A stretch of 43,070 nt of DNA from Candidatus Cryptoclostridium obscurum. GTDB lineage: Bacteria; Bacillota; Dehalobacteriia; UBA7702. Made by a program: the position numbers and the translations under genes. Of this stretch, positions 1-9,469 are shown piece after piece. The stretch is taken from assembly GCA_904420535.1 (NCBI GenBank), contig CAJFVQ010000010.1, positions 1 to 43,070 of the forward strand. The letters are read 5' to 3'. Within the stretch, counting starts at the first letter, position 1. The number at the start of each line of letters is the position of its first letter. Below the pieces are notes generated by a model, which made no database searches, was not told where the DNA came from, and saw nothing but the letters and a program-made list of their open reading frames with translations.

Positions 1-422
1 AGCGATTCTTATTTACCCCGGCGGCGCTTTCCAGTTTCGCAGCGATTGGCCCGAAGTCACAGAGGTGGCCGAAGCCATGAATGGACTATGATATCAATGC
101 TCTGGTCTGCGCCCTTATACGCAGCAAGAGGGCGCTTTGGATTTGGCCTGGGCGGTACGTTTTGTGCGCGCCCAGGCCGAGGAATACAACATTGACAAAA
201 AAGATATTGCCGTAATGTGATTTTTTCCAGAAGTGATTCTCAGCGGTGAAATGCTTCCCCATTGCGTGAGGAAGATCTGCCTCCTACATTTTATTGCTAC
301 GGAACCGAAGATCCGCTTTACGATCAATTCCTCGCCAATGCCTATGCGGTACGTCTGGAGATGGAGATATGCTCCACGGATTTGGTGTCCGAGGAGGCTG
401 GAGCTCCTATTATGACCGTTAG
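1..422 (+). pseudogene. alpha/beta-hydrolase (esterase/lipase) remnant, 5' end outside window
   Basis: This is a broken acetyl-esterase-like gene. Pieces of one protein can be read in different frames. An oxyanion-type stretch ILIYPGGAFQF lies near position 2. A segment ending in DLAWAVRFVRAQAEEYNID lies around 140-200. The pieces YCYGTEDPLYDQF (around 295-335) and HGFGVRGGWSSYYDR (around 372-419) carry the family's late catalytic Asp and His. The usual GFSAGG nucleophile-elbow segment is missing, because the text runs into a stop at 208-220. At least three frame changes are needed, so the gene cannot make an enzyme. The most natural final stop in the last frame is a TAG at 420-422. The family call is fairly safe from the order of the motifs. 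The start lies upstream of the window. Confidence 0.7.
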
Positions 423-502
423 CTGATAAATACTTTTCAAAACAACAGACTCTTGGCTTTATAAAAGCAGAATATCATTTAACTTATACATTCCATTGAT
501 AC

Positions 503-528
503 GGCCGTTCCCTTTGATGGGAACGGCC
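503..528. terminator. GC-rich hairpin between esterase remnant and MATE gene
   Basis: Arms GGCCGTTCCC and GGGAACGGCC pair perfectly across a 6-nt loop. No T-run follows on either side, so it may be a weak terminator, a leader hairpin of the MATE gene, or a transcript-stability element. Confidence 0.4.
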
Positions 529-576
529 TGCATTCCATATCTGTCGAACCATAGTAAAACCAAAAAGAAAGAAGGA

Positions 577-1949
577 ATGACAGATACCATGGAAGATTTC
601 TCTGAAAAAGAATTATTTGAGACCATGCCTGTACCCAAGGCAGTGGCGACTTTAGCAATTCCCACCATTATCAGCCAAATTGTTACGATTATTTACAATC
701 TGGCCGACACATTTTTCATCGGACAACTGGGCAATCCCTATATGGTAGCAGCTGTCACCCTGGTTTCCCCCTGGTTTAATTTACTAACAGCCTTGAGCAA
801 TCTCTTCGGCATTGGCGGTAGCAGCTTGATCTCTCGTTTGCTGGGATCTCAGGACCACGAAAGTACGAAATACGTTTCCGCCTTTTGTTTTTACGGCGGT
901 GCGATTTGCACATTCTTATTTGCCCTGTTATCATTGACTTTTCATCGTCCCCTTCTGGAATTTTTAGGCGCGAGTCAGGCAAATATAACCTATGCGCAAT
1001 CATATTTGCTTTGGGTGGTGGTGTTGGGTGGCATCCCTACCATGCTTACGATGACGCTGGCCCATCTTTTGCGCAGTGAAGGATATGCAAAACAAGCCAG
1101 TACAGGAATGATGTTTGGTGGAGGATTAAACATTTTGTTGGATCCAATTTTTATGTTCGGATTAAACATGGGGTTCGTCGGCGCAGGAATCGCCACGGCC
1201 CTTTCCAACTTAGGAGCAATGTCACTATTGATCGCAATATTTTGTAGAATGAGGCATAACATCACCATGTCACTACTTCCCCAGTATTTTTCTTTCCGCT
1301 TTGCCCGATGATTCTTTCCGTAGGATTGGCCTCTGCCTTGACCACGGGACTAGCCAATGCCTCCAACATGGTGATCGTACGGTTGGCGGCGAGCTACGGA
1401 GATATCCCCGTGGCAGCCTACGGCATCGTGAAACGGATCGATCAATTTCCTCTGGGAATCAGCATGGGGTTGTGTCAAGGGTTCATGCCCCTGGTTGGCT
1501 ACAATTACGCAGCAAAAAATCACAAAAGAATGCGTCAAGTTTCCGTTTTTTCCTGGAAAACTGCAATGGCAATTGCAGCGGGATTCGTAGTTTGCTTTCT
1601 GGGATTAGCTCCGTGGATTCTACACGCTTTTATTCAAGAGACAGAAACCAGCACTTTAGGAGCGTCCTTTCTTCGCATCGCTTGTTTGGCGGTTCCCCTC
1701 ACCTCAGTAAACGCATTGATTATTTACACATTGCAGGCCATGGGAAAAGGTTTGCAATCATCTATTTTAAGTCTCTGCCGCCAAGGAGCGCTGAACATCC
1801 CCTTTCTATTTCTGATGAATTGGCTGGTGGGACTTTACGGAATGATATGGGTGCAGCTGATTATTGAAGCAATCATGCTCCCCATTGTCCTTTCTATGTA
1901 TGGGCATACATGGAAAGGTCTGGAAAAGGGAGGCAATGTCGGGTCATAA
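577..1949 (+). pseudogene. MATE-family multidrug/sodium efflux transporter, frameshifted
   Basis: The two parts together make a normal-length MATE exporter of about 455 residues, an inner-membrane antiporter that expels cationic drugs. The first half (577-1311) begins ETMPVPKAVATLAIPTI and carries the early FIGQLG motif. The second half (in frame from about 1299, first ATG 1308) holds SVGLASALTTGLAN and FMPLVGYNYAA, the repeat-2 counterpart. The downstream frame is displaced as if one base had been lost between about 1281 and 1305, near a run of T. I chose ATG 577 because GAAAGAAGG lies just upstream; an earlier in-frame ATG at 496 overlaps the hairpin at 503-528. The second half might in principle be made alone, but half a MATE protein is not known to work. 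A sequencing error in the homopolymer is the main alternative to real decay. Confidence 0.8.
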
Positions 1950-2036
1950 CCTTTTCATTCACAGTGAACAACCATTGGAGACTTCCGTTCACTATATACT
2001 GCTCTTATAATAGAATCATAAGGAGATGAGTATCCT

Positions 2037-3041
2037 ATGAAAACAAGAATTTTGGGAAAAGATTTAACAGTTTCCGCTCTGGGACTCGGCTGTATGGGAT
2101 TTTCCCATGCCTATGGCGCGCCCACAAAAAGCGAAGATGTAATCTCTTTACTGCGTCAGGCAGTAACTTTGGGATATACCTTCTTCGATACAGCCGAAGT
2201 CTACGGGACACAGGAAAATCCCCACATCAACGAGGAACTGGTGGGAAAAGCATTGGCTCCCTACAGCAAAGAGGTCATAATCTCTTCAAAATTTGGTTTG
2301 CGATTCGATACAGATAGCGGCATATATCCTTACCCATTGGTTCCCGATTCCCGTCCCTCTACCATCAAAAAATCTGTAGAAGGATCATTAAAACGGTTAA
2401 AAAGGGATCATATTGATTTATATTTCCAACATCGGATCGATCCAAATGTCAGCCCGGAAGAAGTTGCAGATACAATGTCGGAACTCATGCGCGAAGGCAA
2501 GATCACCCACTGGGGAATTTCGGAGGCCAATGAAGAGTATTTGCGTCGCGCTCACGCAGTCTGCCCGGTGACAGCGGTACAAAATCGCTACTCTATGATG
2601 GCTCGCCATTATGAACCGCTTTTCTCTGTATTAGAGGAACTTCACATTGGGTTTGTAGCCTTTTCCCCCATGGCTAACGGTTTTCTGACGAGCAAATACG
2701 GCAAAGGTGCTAAGTTTGATCAACAGTACGACTATCGCGCCACTATGCCTCAGTTTACTGATGAAGCCATTGAGAAAAATCGTTCTCTTCTGGATTTTTT
2801 GAATGACCTGGCCAAGGAAAAGAACGCCACCCCCGCTCAGATCTCCCTGGCATGGATGCTCTGCAAAAAACCATGGATCGTACCGATTCCCGGTACGCGC
2901 AAAGCAGAGCGTATGAAGGAAAATGCCAGTGCTGACGATATCATTCTTTCGCAGCAAGAAATTGACAAAATCGATGAGATTTTGGATCACATGGAAATGT
3001 CCGAAGTGTTCGGCGGCAGTAAAATTTCCCCTAAAACATAA
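2037..3041 (+). CDS. aldo/keto reductase
   Basis: This is a soluble NADPH-dependent oxidoreductase of the aldo/keto reductase superfamily, with a TIM-barrel fold. It has 334 residues, which is normal for the AKR11/AKR13-like group. The catalytic tetrad is visible: Asp and Tyr in FFDTAEVYG, Lys in ISSKFG, His in LYFQHRID. The cofactor-binding tail is present as WIVPIPGTRKAERMKENA. The start is supported by AAGGAGATGAG a few bases upstream, and a TATAAT -10 element lies at 2006-2011 with a poor -35. The gene stands alone, followed by about 130 bp before a second aldo/keto reductase. The substrate cannot be inferred. It is intact, unlike most of its neighbours. Confidence 0.93.
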   Translation: MKTRILGKDLTVSALGLGCMGFSHAYGAPTKSEDVISLLRQAVTLGYTFFDTAEVYGTQENPHINEELVGKALAPYSKEVIISSKFGLRFDTDSGIYPYPLVPDSRPSTIKKSVEGSLKRLKRDHIDLYFQHRIDPNVSPEEVADTMSELMREGKITHWGISEANEEYLRRAHAVCPVTAVQNRYSMMARHYEPLFSVLEELHIGFVAFSPMANGFLTSKYGKGAKFDQQYDYRATMPQFTDEAIEKNRSLLDFLNDLAKEKNATPAQISLAWMLCKKPWIVPIPGTRKAERMKENASADDIILSQQEIDKIDEILDHMEMSEVFGGSKISPKT

Positions 3042-3172
3042 AAATCCCCCGTTCGTTAATACAACCGACGTATAACGTCGACCTTTAAATGACAAGATAG
3101 CGGAAACATGGTGGAAATAAAAATGCAACCAACAGCGGTTTTATAACTATTTTTTAGAAAGGAAGATGACTT

Positions 3173-4018
3173 ATGGAGTATGTGATCTTAAATAACGGCG
3201 TAAAAATGCCTATGGCGGGGATTGGAACGTTTCTTTTATCACCTGACGAAGCTGAGGCTTCGGTGCTCAGTGCGCTGAAGAACGGGTATCGTTTGCTCGA
3301 CACCGCCAACGCCTATGTCAATGAAAAAGCAGTAGGCCGCGGAATGAAAAAGTCAGGCATTCCCAGAGAAGAAATATTTCTGGAAACAAAGCTCTGGCCT
3401 ACTTTTTACGAACAACCCGATGCCGTAGAAAATACCTTGGAACGATTGGGAACCGATTATATTGATTTACTCCTAATCCATCAACCCGCCGGTAACTATA
3501 TTGCCGGATATAAACTGATGGAGAAGGCTTACAAAGCAGGAAAGGTCAAGGCCATCGGTTTATCCAACTTTACCGTCGAACAGATGCAGGAAATTTTAGA
3601 CATCTGTGAAATCAAACCGGCAGTTTTACAGACCGAAGTTCACCCTTATTCCCAGGAAAAAGAAATGAAAAAGTTTTTGGACAAACACGGTATTGTGATC
3701 CAAGCTTGATACCCTCTAGGACACGGTGACCAAACATTGATTCAAGAACCGATCTTCGGCCGCTTGGCGAAAAAATACGGCAAAAGCAATGCCCAAATTA
3801 TTTTACGCTGGCATATTCAGGACGGTAATATTGTGATTCCCGGTTCCAAAAATCCCAAACATATCCGAGATAATATTGATTTGTTCGACTTTACACTCAC
3901 CGATACGGAAATGGCAGAGATCGCTGCTATGGACCAACAGAAGCGCTATTATAACAGCACTCCGGAACTGTTGAAAAAATACGCAGAAATGGTTCCCCCG
4001 GTAGATAAACAGAAATAA
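3173..4018 (+). pseudogene. aldo/keto reductase (AKR5-like) with in-frame TGA at codon 179
   Basis: The reading frame is continuous for 281 codons except for one TGA at 3707-3709. Before it stand the reductase motifs LLDTANAYVNEK (Asp, Tyr), ETKLWP (Lys) and LLLIHQP (His). After it, in the same frame, come YPLGHGD, ILRWHIQDGNIVIPGSK and the cofactor-binding end. In the family this place reads QAWYPLGHGD, so the TGA replaces a Trp codon by a single G-to-A change. The truncated product would lack the NADPH-binding C-terminal part and should be inactive. Selenocysteine is unlikely because the family residue is Trp. TGA is the normal final stop of ten other genes here, so general recoding is also unlikely. 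AGAAAGGAAG upstream supports the start. The terminal stop is TAA. Confidence 0.85.
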
Positions 4019-4107
4019 GAAATAACGATTAGGAATTGAATTTCTTACAAAAATACATGACAAAACCGAATAAAAATGCTCAATTAAGTTAATAGGAGGA
4101 ACACATC

Positions 4108-4665
4108 ATGAGAAAAAATTTTGGAAAAAAACCTTGGATGTACCCGCTGCCGGTATTGATTATTGGTACTTACAATGACGATGGCACCGCCGACGCCATG
4201 AACGCCGCCTGGGGTGGGTTGTACGATGCAGACAAAGTGGTACTGTGTCTCAGCGCAGGCCATAGAACCACCGCCAATATCAAAGCAAAAGGTGCTTTTA
4301 CCGTCAGTTTTGCCAATGCTGCTCAAGTCATCGCGGCCGATTACGTTGGAATGGTTTCCGCCAACAAAGAGCCCAAAAAGATGGAAAAAGCCGGATTTCA
4401 TACCACAAAAAGTAACTACGTAGACGCACCCCTCATCGAAGAACTGCCGATGGCAATGGAATGCAAGCTGATCAAAATCAATGAAGATGGAAATGTCATC
4501 GGAGAGATCGTCAATATAAGCGCAGATGAAAGCATTTTGGGTAATGACGGGAATATCGATGCCGCAAAGCTTCAACCTATCATTTTTGATCCAGTTCACA
4601 ATACTTACCTTAAAGTGGATGAGAAGGTAGGCAATGCTTTCCATGACGGCTCATCACTAAAATAA
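4108..4665 (+). CDS. flavin reductase-like FMN-binding split-barrel protein
   Basis: This 185-residue protein belongs to the flavin reductase/flavoredoxin family, small soluble FMN proteins that pass electrons from NAD(P)H or a redox partner. It opens with MRKNFGKKPWMYPLPVLIIG, the usual start of this group, followed by the FMN-binding region NAAWGGLYDADKVVLCLS and TTANIKAKGAFTVSFA. Its length is standard. The start is fixed by AGGAGG ten bases upstream (4096-4101). It lies 89 bp after the broken aldo/keto reductase and may once have shared transcripts with it. The natural partner is unknown. No transmembrane segment or signal peptide is seen. Confidence 0.9.
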   Translation: MRKNFGKKPWMYPLPVLIIGTYNDDGTADAMNAAWGGLYDADKVVLCLSAGHRTTANIKAKGAFTVSFANAAQVIAADYVGMVSANKEPKKMEKAGFHTTKSNYVDAPLIEELPMAMECKLIKINEDGNVIGEIVNISADESILGNDGNIDAAKLQPIIFDPVHNTYLKVDEKVGNAFHDGSSLK

Positions 4666-4864
4666 GTACCTTACCACTAATCGTGTCTATTAAATTATCA
4701 AAAAATATTTTTATTAAAATACAAGTAGATCAAAAATGAAGTTTTAATCATTTCCCCATTTTGTTTTATACTCAATAACACTAACAATGTGAACAGATGG
4801 ATGCAAAAAATCTCCACATTATACTGACTTATCAAGCTAAAACAAGATTAAGAGGATAACTCAA

Positions 4865-5574
4865 ATGAACAGACCTTTTGTTGTATGTCACATGATTTGC
4901 TCTTTGGACGGTAAAATCGACGGCGAATTCATGACAGTACCACAAGCAAAACCTGCTTTACAGGAATATGGAAAACTCCGAGAGTTTTATCAATGTCAGG
5001 CAACTCTTTATGGGACGACAACTATGGCAAGGAGTTTTCAGATGGATTTGCTCCGGAGCTCCCAAGTTCGGAAATAAAGTATCCCCAAGAGGATTATATT
5101 AGCCAGTCCCATGAGAATAATTATATTGTATCCATTGACCCGCAAGGAATTTTAGGCTGGAGTTCCAATGTGATCCAAAAAAGAGGACGGCCCAAAGCCC
5201 ATGTCATTGAGGTGTTGACGGAACAGACGTCCCCTGCCTACCTTGCTTATTTACGACAATTAGATATTTCCTATATTTTCGCGGGGAAAACCACCATAGA
5301 TTGCAGCCTTCTCCTAAAAAAGCTCAAAAAATTATTCCAAATTGAGCGACTTATGATAGCTGGAGGCGCCATCGTTAATTGGTCTTTTCTTCAGGAAAAT
5401 TTAATCGATGAATTGAGCCTGGTGATTGCGCCGGTGGCCGATGGCAATACAACGTCAGTTTCCATCTTTGAGCGCTCAAAGTTTTCTGCCGGGAAAACAC
5501 CGGTCTCCTTTCAATTGAAAGAAGTCAAACGCATTGCCGAAGACGGTTTATGGTTGCGATACATCGTGAGATAA
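4865..5574 (+). pseudogene. RibD C-terminal / dihydrofolate reductase-like protein, frameshifted
   Basis: The N-terminal part reads FVVCHMICSLDGKIDGEFM, the typical opening of the RibD-C reductase family (NADPH-dependent, riboflavin pathway relatives). From about 5036 the homology continues in another frame as FSDGFAPELP, then IFAGKTTIDCSLLL and LMIAGGAIVNWSFL, the cofactor-binding and glycine-rich segments. Restoring one T in the run of four T at 5035-5038 joins the two parts exactly (ARSF then SDGFAPELP). The joined protein has about 236 residues, which is the normal size. AGAGGATAAC precedes the ATG. Either a recent frameshift or a homopolymer sequencing error explains it. No riboflavin or folate genes are nearby, so the role was probably an accessory reductase. 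Confidence 0.8.
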
Positions 5575-5647
5575 CAACGGAAAATATACAATTTTGACAA
5601 ATTATATAAATCCATCCCCAGAAAATAAAAATGGTGATATTGATACT

Positions 5648-5687
5648 AAAATAGCAGCCATGGTAATGGCTGCTATTTTATTTTTTC
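5648..5687 (+). terminator. intrinsic terminator after RibD-like gene
   Basis: A perfect 14-bp stem (AAAATAGCAGCCAT and ATGGCTGCTATTTT, loop GGTA) is followed by a T-run at 5676-5686. It closes the plus-strand block. The rest of the 5575-5973 gap holds only the opposing terminator at 5856-5887; I see nothing else in it. Confidence 0.9.
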
Positions 5688-5850
5688 TTCGACCAAACGA
5701 GTCTGACAAAATATGGGGACCAAACATCATTTCTTATAATGTTTCACAGAGCACCTAAACACTTCAAATCATAACGTCTGCAGGAAGAGCGAAATTACCC
5801 AACGAACACGGAATCAAAAACTTATCGGACCAACAATTAATTTCAGCTAT

Positions 5851-5887
5851 AATAAAAGAACCGACGCCTTTTTACACGTCGGTTCTT
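5851..5887 (-). terminator. intrinsic terminator of the BCCT transporter gene
   Basis: Arms AAGAACCGAC and GTCGGTTCTT pair perfectly around a 12-nt loop. Read on the minus strand, the stem is followed by a T-rich tail (TTTTATTAT). It lies about 90 bp past the stop of the transporter. Confidence 0.8.
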
Positions 5888-5973
5888 CCGTGATCTTATA
5901 AAACATAAGTAGTTTCTACTTTGGATGAAACTGCTTTTTATCCTTTGATTGCGTTTGTTCTTTCAACGGTGAA

Positions 5974-7554
5974 TTAGATCTGCTGTTTCGATTCTTGCTG
6001 TTCCTGTACGGATTGAGATGCCGCATTGTTTCCTTGTGATTGAATAGTTTCTCCATATGTAGATTTCAATTCTTTAAAGAGATTGAAGATCATTAGTACA
6101 GTAATAATGATGAAGGGGAAAGCAAAAACAACGGCAATATTCTTTAAGGTATCCAGACCGCCAATGGAGAAGAAAAGAATTGCGTTTAAGGCAATGAAAA
6201 TTCCCCAGAAAGCGCGCAATCCGAGGGAAGGAACAAAGTCGCCGCCGGCGCTTAACGTCCCAGCAACATAAGTGGAAGAGTTCACCGAAGTAATGATCAA
6301 AGTGAGGATTAACACCATGGACAAAGGAATCGTAACCACGGAGAAGGGAAGTTCCTTCAAGAATATGAACAAAGAATTATTCGTATCCGCCGCCGCGGCC
6401 ACAGCCACATCAGAACCTTCAAAGAGAGTCAGGTGAATCGCTTCACCGCCGAAGAAAGTGAACCAGATGCAGCACAAAATCCCAGGGACAAAAAGGCAGG
6501 CCAAAACGAATTCACGAATCGTTCTTCCTTTGGAAATATTTGCAAGGAAGCCGCCGACAAAGGGAGCAAACGCAACCCACCAAGCCCAATAAAAAATGGT
6601 CCAACTTTCTACCCAGTCATAACCGGTATGGTTTGATACGGTCTCAAAGCTATCGGAGAAAAACAATAGCCACGGGAAGTTAAATACCATATCCCCCATA
6701 CTTTGGAAAAATGTATTAATCAAATAAACGGTAGAACCAAAAATCAACGTGAAAACCAACAAGAGCAAAACAATATACATATTGGTATCACTGATGACCT
6801 TGATCCCTTTGGCAACTCCACTCATAGCGGAAATAGTCGATAATACACCGATGACCACTACGACAAGAGCAACAGTGAAAAAAGTATTTGGCACGCCGTA
6901 CTGCATATTCAGACCACTGACAAACTGTGTTGCAGCAAACCCTACGGACATGGATACACCGCAAACTACGGCAATTAAGGAAAAGGCGTCAATAATTTTA
7001 CCCGGCGCCTTACTGATGCGATCTCCCAACGTTGGCTGGAATGTCGAAGACACAAGGCTGGGAAGCCCTTTGCAGTGAGCAAAATATGCCATACAAAGAC
7101 CGACAATCCCGTAACTAGCCCAAGGTAAGAAGCTCCAATGGAAAAAGGTTGTACGCATGGCGTCGGCAGCTGCTTCCGCACTACCGCTTTCAGCAAAGGG
7201 TGCAGATATAAAGTGGGACACCGGTTCATAAACCCCATAAAAAACGAGGCCTACGCCAAGTCCCGCACCGAAGAGCAATCCCATCCAACTGAAGAAGGAA
7301 TACTCCGGTTTCGAGTCGGGAGGTCCCAATTTAATTTTACCATATTTGCTTACACCGATGGCAAGAAAGGATATAATAATAAATGCGTAGGCTAAAATAT
7401 AAACCCAACCAACCGTCGACAATGTAAATCCTAAAATTGCATTCACACTTGTTTCCGCCACTTTTGGAGTAAGAAGAATGAATAGGAATATCAATACGTA
7501 CACCACTACTGATACTCCAAAAATGGTCTTGTCCACTTTTCCTAATAGTTTCAT
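5974..7554 (-). CDS. BCCT-family betaine/carnitine/choline transporter
   Basis: This 526-residue membrane protein of about 12 helices takes up quaternary ammonium compounds such as glycine betaine, carnitine or choline, either by sodium or proton symport or by substrate/product antiport. The glycine-rich helix FGAGLGVGLVFYGVYEP and the family signature WTIFYWAWWVAFAPF, with its aromatic cage tryptophans, then ISKGRTIREF, are both present. The C-terminal tail is short and Gln/Ser-rich, with no long osmosensing domain visible; this favours nutrient uptake over osmotic response (inference). A convincing sigma-54 promoter lies 283 bp upstream, with two palindromes behind it, and the likely activator gene is next upstream. 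In an organism with four MttB-like enzymes, the imported betaine is a plausible methyl donor. The start ATG has GAGAGGGG about 8 bp before it. Confidence 0.95.
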   Translation of the reverse strand: MKLLGKVDKTIFGVSVVVYVLIFLFILLTPKVAETSVNAILGFTLSTVGWVYILAYAFIIISFLAIGVSKYGKIKLGPPDSKPEYSFFSWMGLLFGAGLGVGLVFYGVYEPVSHFISAPFAESGSAEAAADAMRTTFFHWSFLPWASYGIVGLCMAYFAHCKGLPSLVSSTFQPTLGDRISKAPGKIIDAFSLIAVVCGVSMSVGFAATQFVSGLNMQYGVPNTFFTVALVVVVIGVLSTISAMSGVAKGIKVISDTNMYIVLLLLVFTLIFGSTVYLINTFFQSMGDMVFNFPWLLFFSDSFETVSNHTGYDWVESWTIFYWAWWVAFAPFVGGFLANISKGRTIREFVLACLFVPGILCCIWFTFFGGEAIHLTLFEGSDVAVAAAADTNNSLFIFLKELPFSVVTIPLSMVLILTLIITSVNSSTYVAGTLSAGGDFVPSLGLRAFWGIFIALNAILFFSIGGLDTLKNIAVVFAFPFIIITVLMIFNLFKELKSTYGETIQSQGNNAASQSVQEQQESKQQI

Positions 7555-7836
7555 AAAACGACCCCTCTCATTTGTTGTACCGCAATACTACAATCTTATT
7601 TTTTTGATACACGGTACCTATCTCTGTAATATTTGATATCAACCCGTATCCGTTTCCACGAAGCAGCCAAATATTCGCAATCCATCTGTTTTTTCCGAAC
7701 CGCATATGCCAAAAGATGTAACCATAGGAAACTTTTCGGGAGTATCCCGTAAGCGATTATCTTCATTCATTATTTGTAATAATTTTCTTTTTATGCGGAT
7801 TTTACCCAATCGCTCATAATCTACTTAGTAATTATA

Positions 7837-7852
7837 AGCAAATTTTATGCCA
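7837..7852 (-). promoter_or_regulatory. sigma-54 (-24/-12) promoter of the BCCT gene
   Basis: On the minus strand the sequence reads TGGCATAAAATTTGCT. This matches the sigma-54 consensus TGGCAC-N5-TTGCW with the invariant GG and GC exactly 10 nt apart. Transcription would begin near 7826 and leave a leader of about 270 nt. It closely resembles the promoter at 41839-41854. The rest of the 7555-8005 gap is leader plus the palindromes described separately. Confidence 0.85.
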
Positions 7853-7882
7853 AAATACTACATTAAGAAAAAATTTCTAACA

Positions 7883-7947
7883 TGCATTATGCAGGCATTT
7901 TTTATAGAAAAAAGAGGTCATATTTTATTGTTTTGCCATTATGGTAA
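7883..7947. promoter_or_regulatory. candidate activator-binding palindromes upstream of the BCCT promoter
   Basis: Two short palindromes share a CATTATG core: TGCATTATGCA (7883-7893, perfect) and TTGCCATTATGGTAA (7933-7947, one mismatch). Their centres are 52 bp apart, close to five helical turns. They lie about 60 and 115 bp before the predicted start. That is where enhancer sites of sigma-54 activators usually sit. The protein that binds is presumably the product of the next gene. Confidence 0.5.
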
Positions 7948-8005
7948 TATTTTGCACTCAATTGTATAAAAACGTATAAAAAAGATTGTTTTTGTAGCCC
8001 CTAGA

Positions 8006-9469
8006 TCAAGATTTTTTTATATTATATTTTTTCATACGGTAGATCAAAGATTGGCGGGAAATCCCTAAAACTTTGGCGGCGCGTGTAACATTGCCGCTCG
8101 TTTCTAACAAGGCATCGATAATTTGAGATTTTTCTCGATTTCTAATGATATCGTACACATTTTCTTCTTTGGAAATATTAGATTTTGAACGAGAAGTCAT
8201 TGTTTCTTCTGAGGTATTTTCCCCATAGCCCATACGGTAAGGGGTGTATCGTTCATTCAGGGAGTCACCGTCGAAAAGATAATGGGGAAGATGACGCATC
8301 TGAATGGTATAGTCCTCATTTCCTACAAAATTCATCGCAGACTCAATGCAATGTTTTAATTGACGTACGTTCCCGGGCCAAGAAAAATCGAGAAAAAAAC
8401 GGGTAACTTCATCGTCAAGCCCCATGATATGCTTATGAAATCGCTCATTATAGTAAGCAATAAAATGATTGGCCAGAAGAAAAACATCGCCTTTTCGCTC
8501 TACTAAATCCGGAATAATGATATTGATTACCGACAAACGATAAAACAAATCCTCGCGGATTTCACCGTTTTCAATAGCCTCACGGGGCATGGTATTGCTG
8601 CTGCTAATTATACGAACGTTGATTTTAATTTCATCGTTGCTGCCAAGATGACGTACAACCCGCTCTTCTAAAACACGTAGCAATTTCGATTGAGATTCCA
8701 ATGGCATGGAATTAATTTCATCTAAAAACAGCGTACCTCCGGCAGCTTGTTCAAAAAGTCCCTGTCGTTCCACAGCGCCGGTATAAATTCCCTTTTCCGT
8801 GCCAAATAATAAACTCTCCAAAAGGCTTTCCGGAATCGCGGCGCAGTTGATTGCAATAAACGGTCCATCTTTCCGGTCGCTGTTATCATGAATACAGCGG
8901 GCAAACATTTCCTTGCCGCTGCCAGTACGCCCTACGATCATTACATAAGAATCACTACGAGCAGCTTGAAGCGCCATGGCCTTGCATTGTAAGAATTGAG
9001 GATCATCCCCAACCAGATTTTCAAATCCTTCTACTTTTAATGTTTGGTCGTGATCCTCAAATACATGCTGTTGCAAAGTAATATAACGATCCAGGATCTC
9101 TTTTAAATTCGTTACATCGCTTTGAATTGTATAGGCCCCAATCACTTTTCCCTCAGACCACAAGGGTCCCGCATTGCAAATTTGAATGATTTCCCTGCCA
9201 TTGGCAACATAACGAAAAATCTGCTCGTCCACCATCTCTTTCCGATTCAACGCTTTTAACATGGGGCTGGCGTCCCCAGTTAAGCCGTAAACTTCCTCAA
9301 TTCTTTTTCCATAGATTTCCTCACGAGAATACCCGTCTAATTTTTCCGCTACATTATTAATCCAAAGCATTGCTCCATTCTCATCACAAAGATAAACGGC
9401 GTCTTTCAAGCGATTAAATAAATCTGCCACATAAGGACAGTTTGACATCAATCGATCCAAAGAAATCAT
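8006..9469 (-). CDS. sigma-54-dependent transcriptional activator (PAS, AAA+, Fis-type HTH)
   Basis: This cytoplasmic activator has 487 residues. A PAS sensor covers residues about 12-125 (YLCDENGAMLWINNVAEKLDGYS). The AAA+ motor covers about 150-385, with Walker A GRTGSGKE at 180-187 and Walker B GGTLFLDE at 244-251. A Fis-like helix-turn-helix ends the protein (GNVTRAAKVLGISRQSLIYR). The sigma-54 contact loop, usually GAFTGA, reads GIYTGA at 227-232. The Phe-to-Tyr change is common, but the Ala-to-Ile change is not. There is no phosphoreceiver domain, so a small ligand or redox state probably sets activity. It sits directly upstream of, and in the same direction as, the sigma-54-controlled BCCT gene. 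AGGAGGAGCC precedes the ATG. The effector is unknown. Confidence 0.95.
   Translation of the reverse strand: MISLDRLMSNCPYVADLFNRLKDAVYLCDENGAMLWINNVAEKLDGYSREEIYGKRIEEVYGLTGDASPMLKALNRKEMVDEQIFRYVANGREIIQICNAGPLWSEGKVIGAYTIQSDVTNLKEILDRYITLQQHVFEDHDQTLKVEGFENLVGDDPQFLQCKAMALQAARSDSYVMIVGRTGSGKEMFARCIHDNSDRKDGPFIAINCAAIPESLLESLLFGTEKGIYTGAVERQGLFEQAAGGTLFLDEINSMPLESQSKLLRVLEERVVRHLGSNDEIKINVRIISSSNTMPREAIENGEIREDLFYRLSVINIIIPDLVERKGDVFLLANHFIAYYNERFHKHIMGLDDEVTRFFLDFSWPGNVRQLKHCIESAMNFVGNEDYTIQMRHLPHYLFDGDSLNERYTPYRMGYGENTSEETMTSRSKSNISKEENVYDIIRNREKSQIIDALLETSGNVTRAAKVLGISRQSLIYRMKKYNIKKS

Noticed and set aside
3707-3709. TGA as selenocysteine in the aldo/keto reductase
   Set aside because: The family has Trp at this place, not Cys, and no selenocysteine-type hairpin stands out just after the codon.
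7568-7705. A 45-codon open frame in the leader of the BCCT transcript (minus strand)
   Set aside because: It has no ribosome site and no recognisable motif. It ends close to the BCCT start, so a leader-peptide role is possible but has no support.
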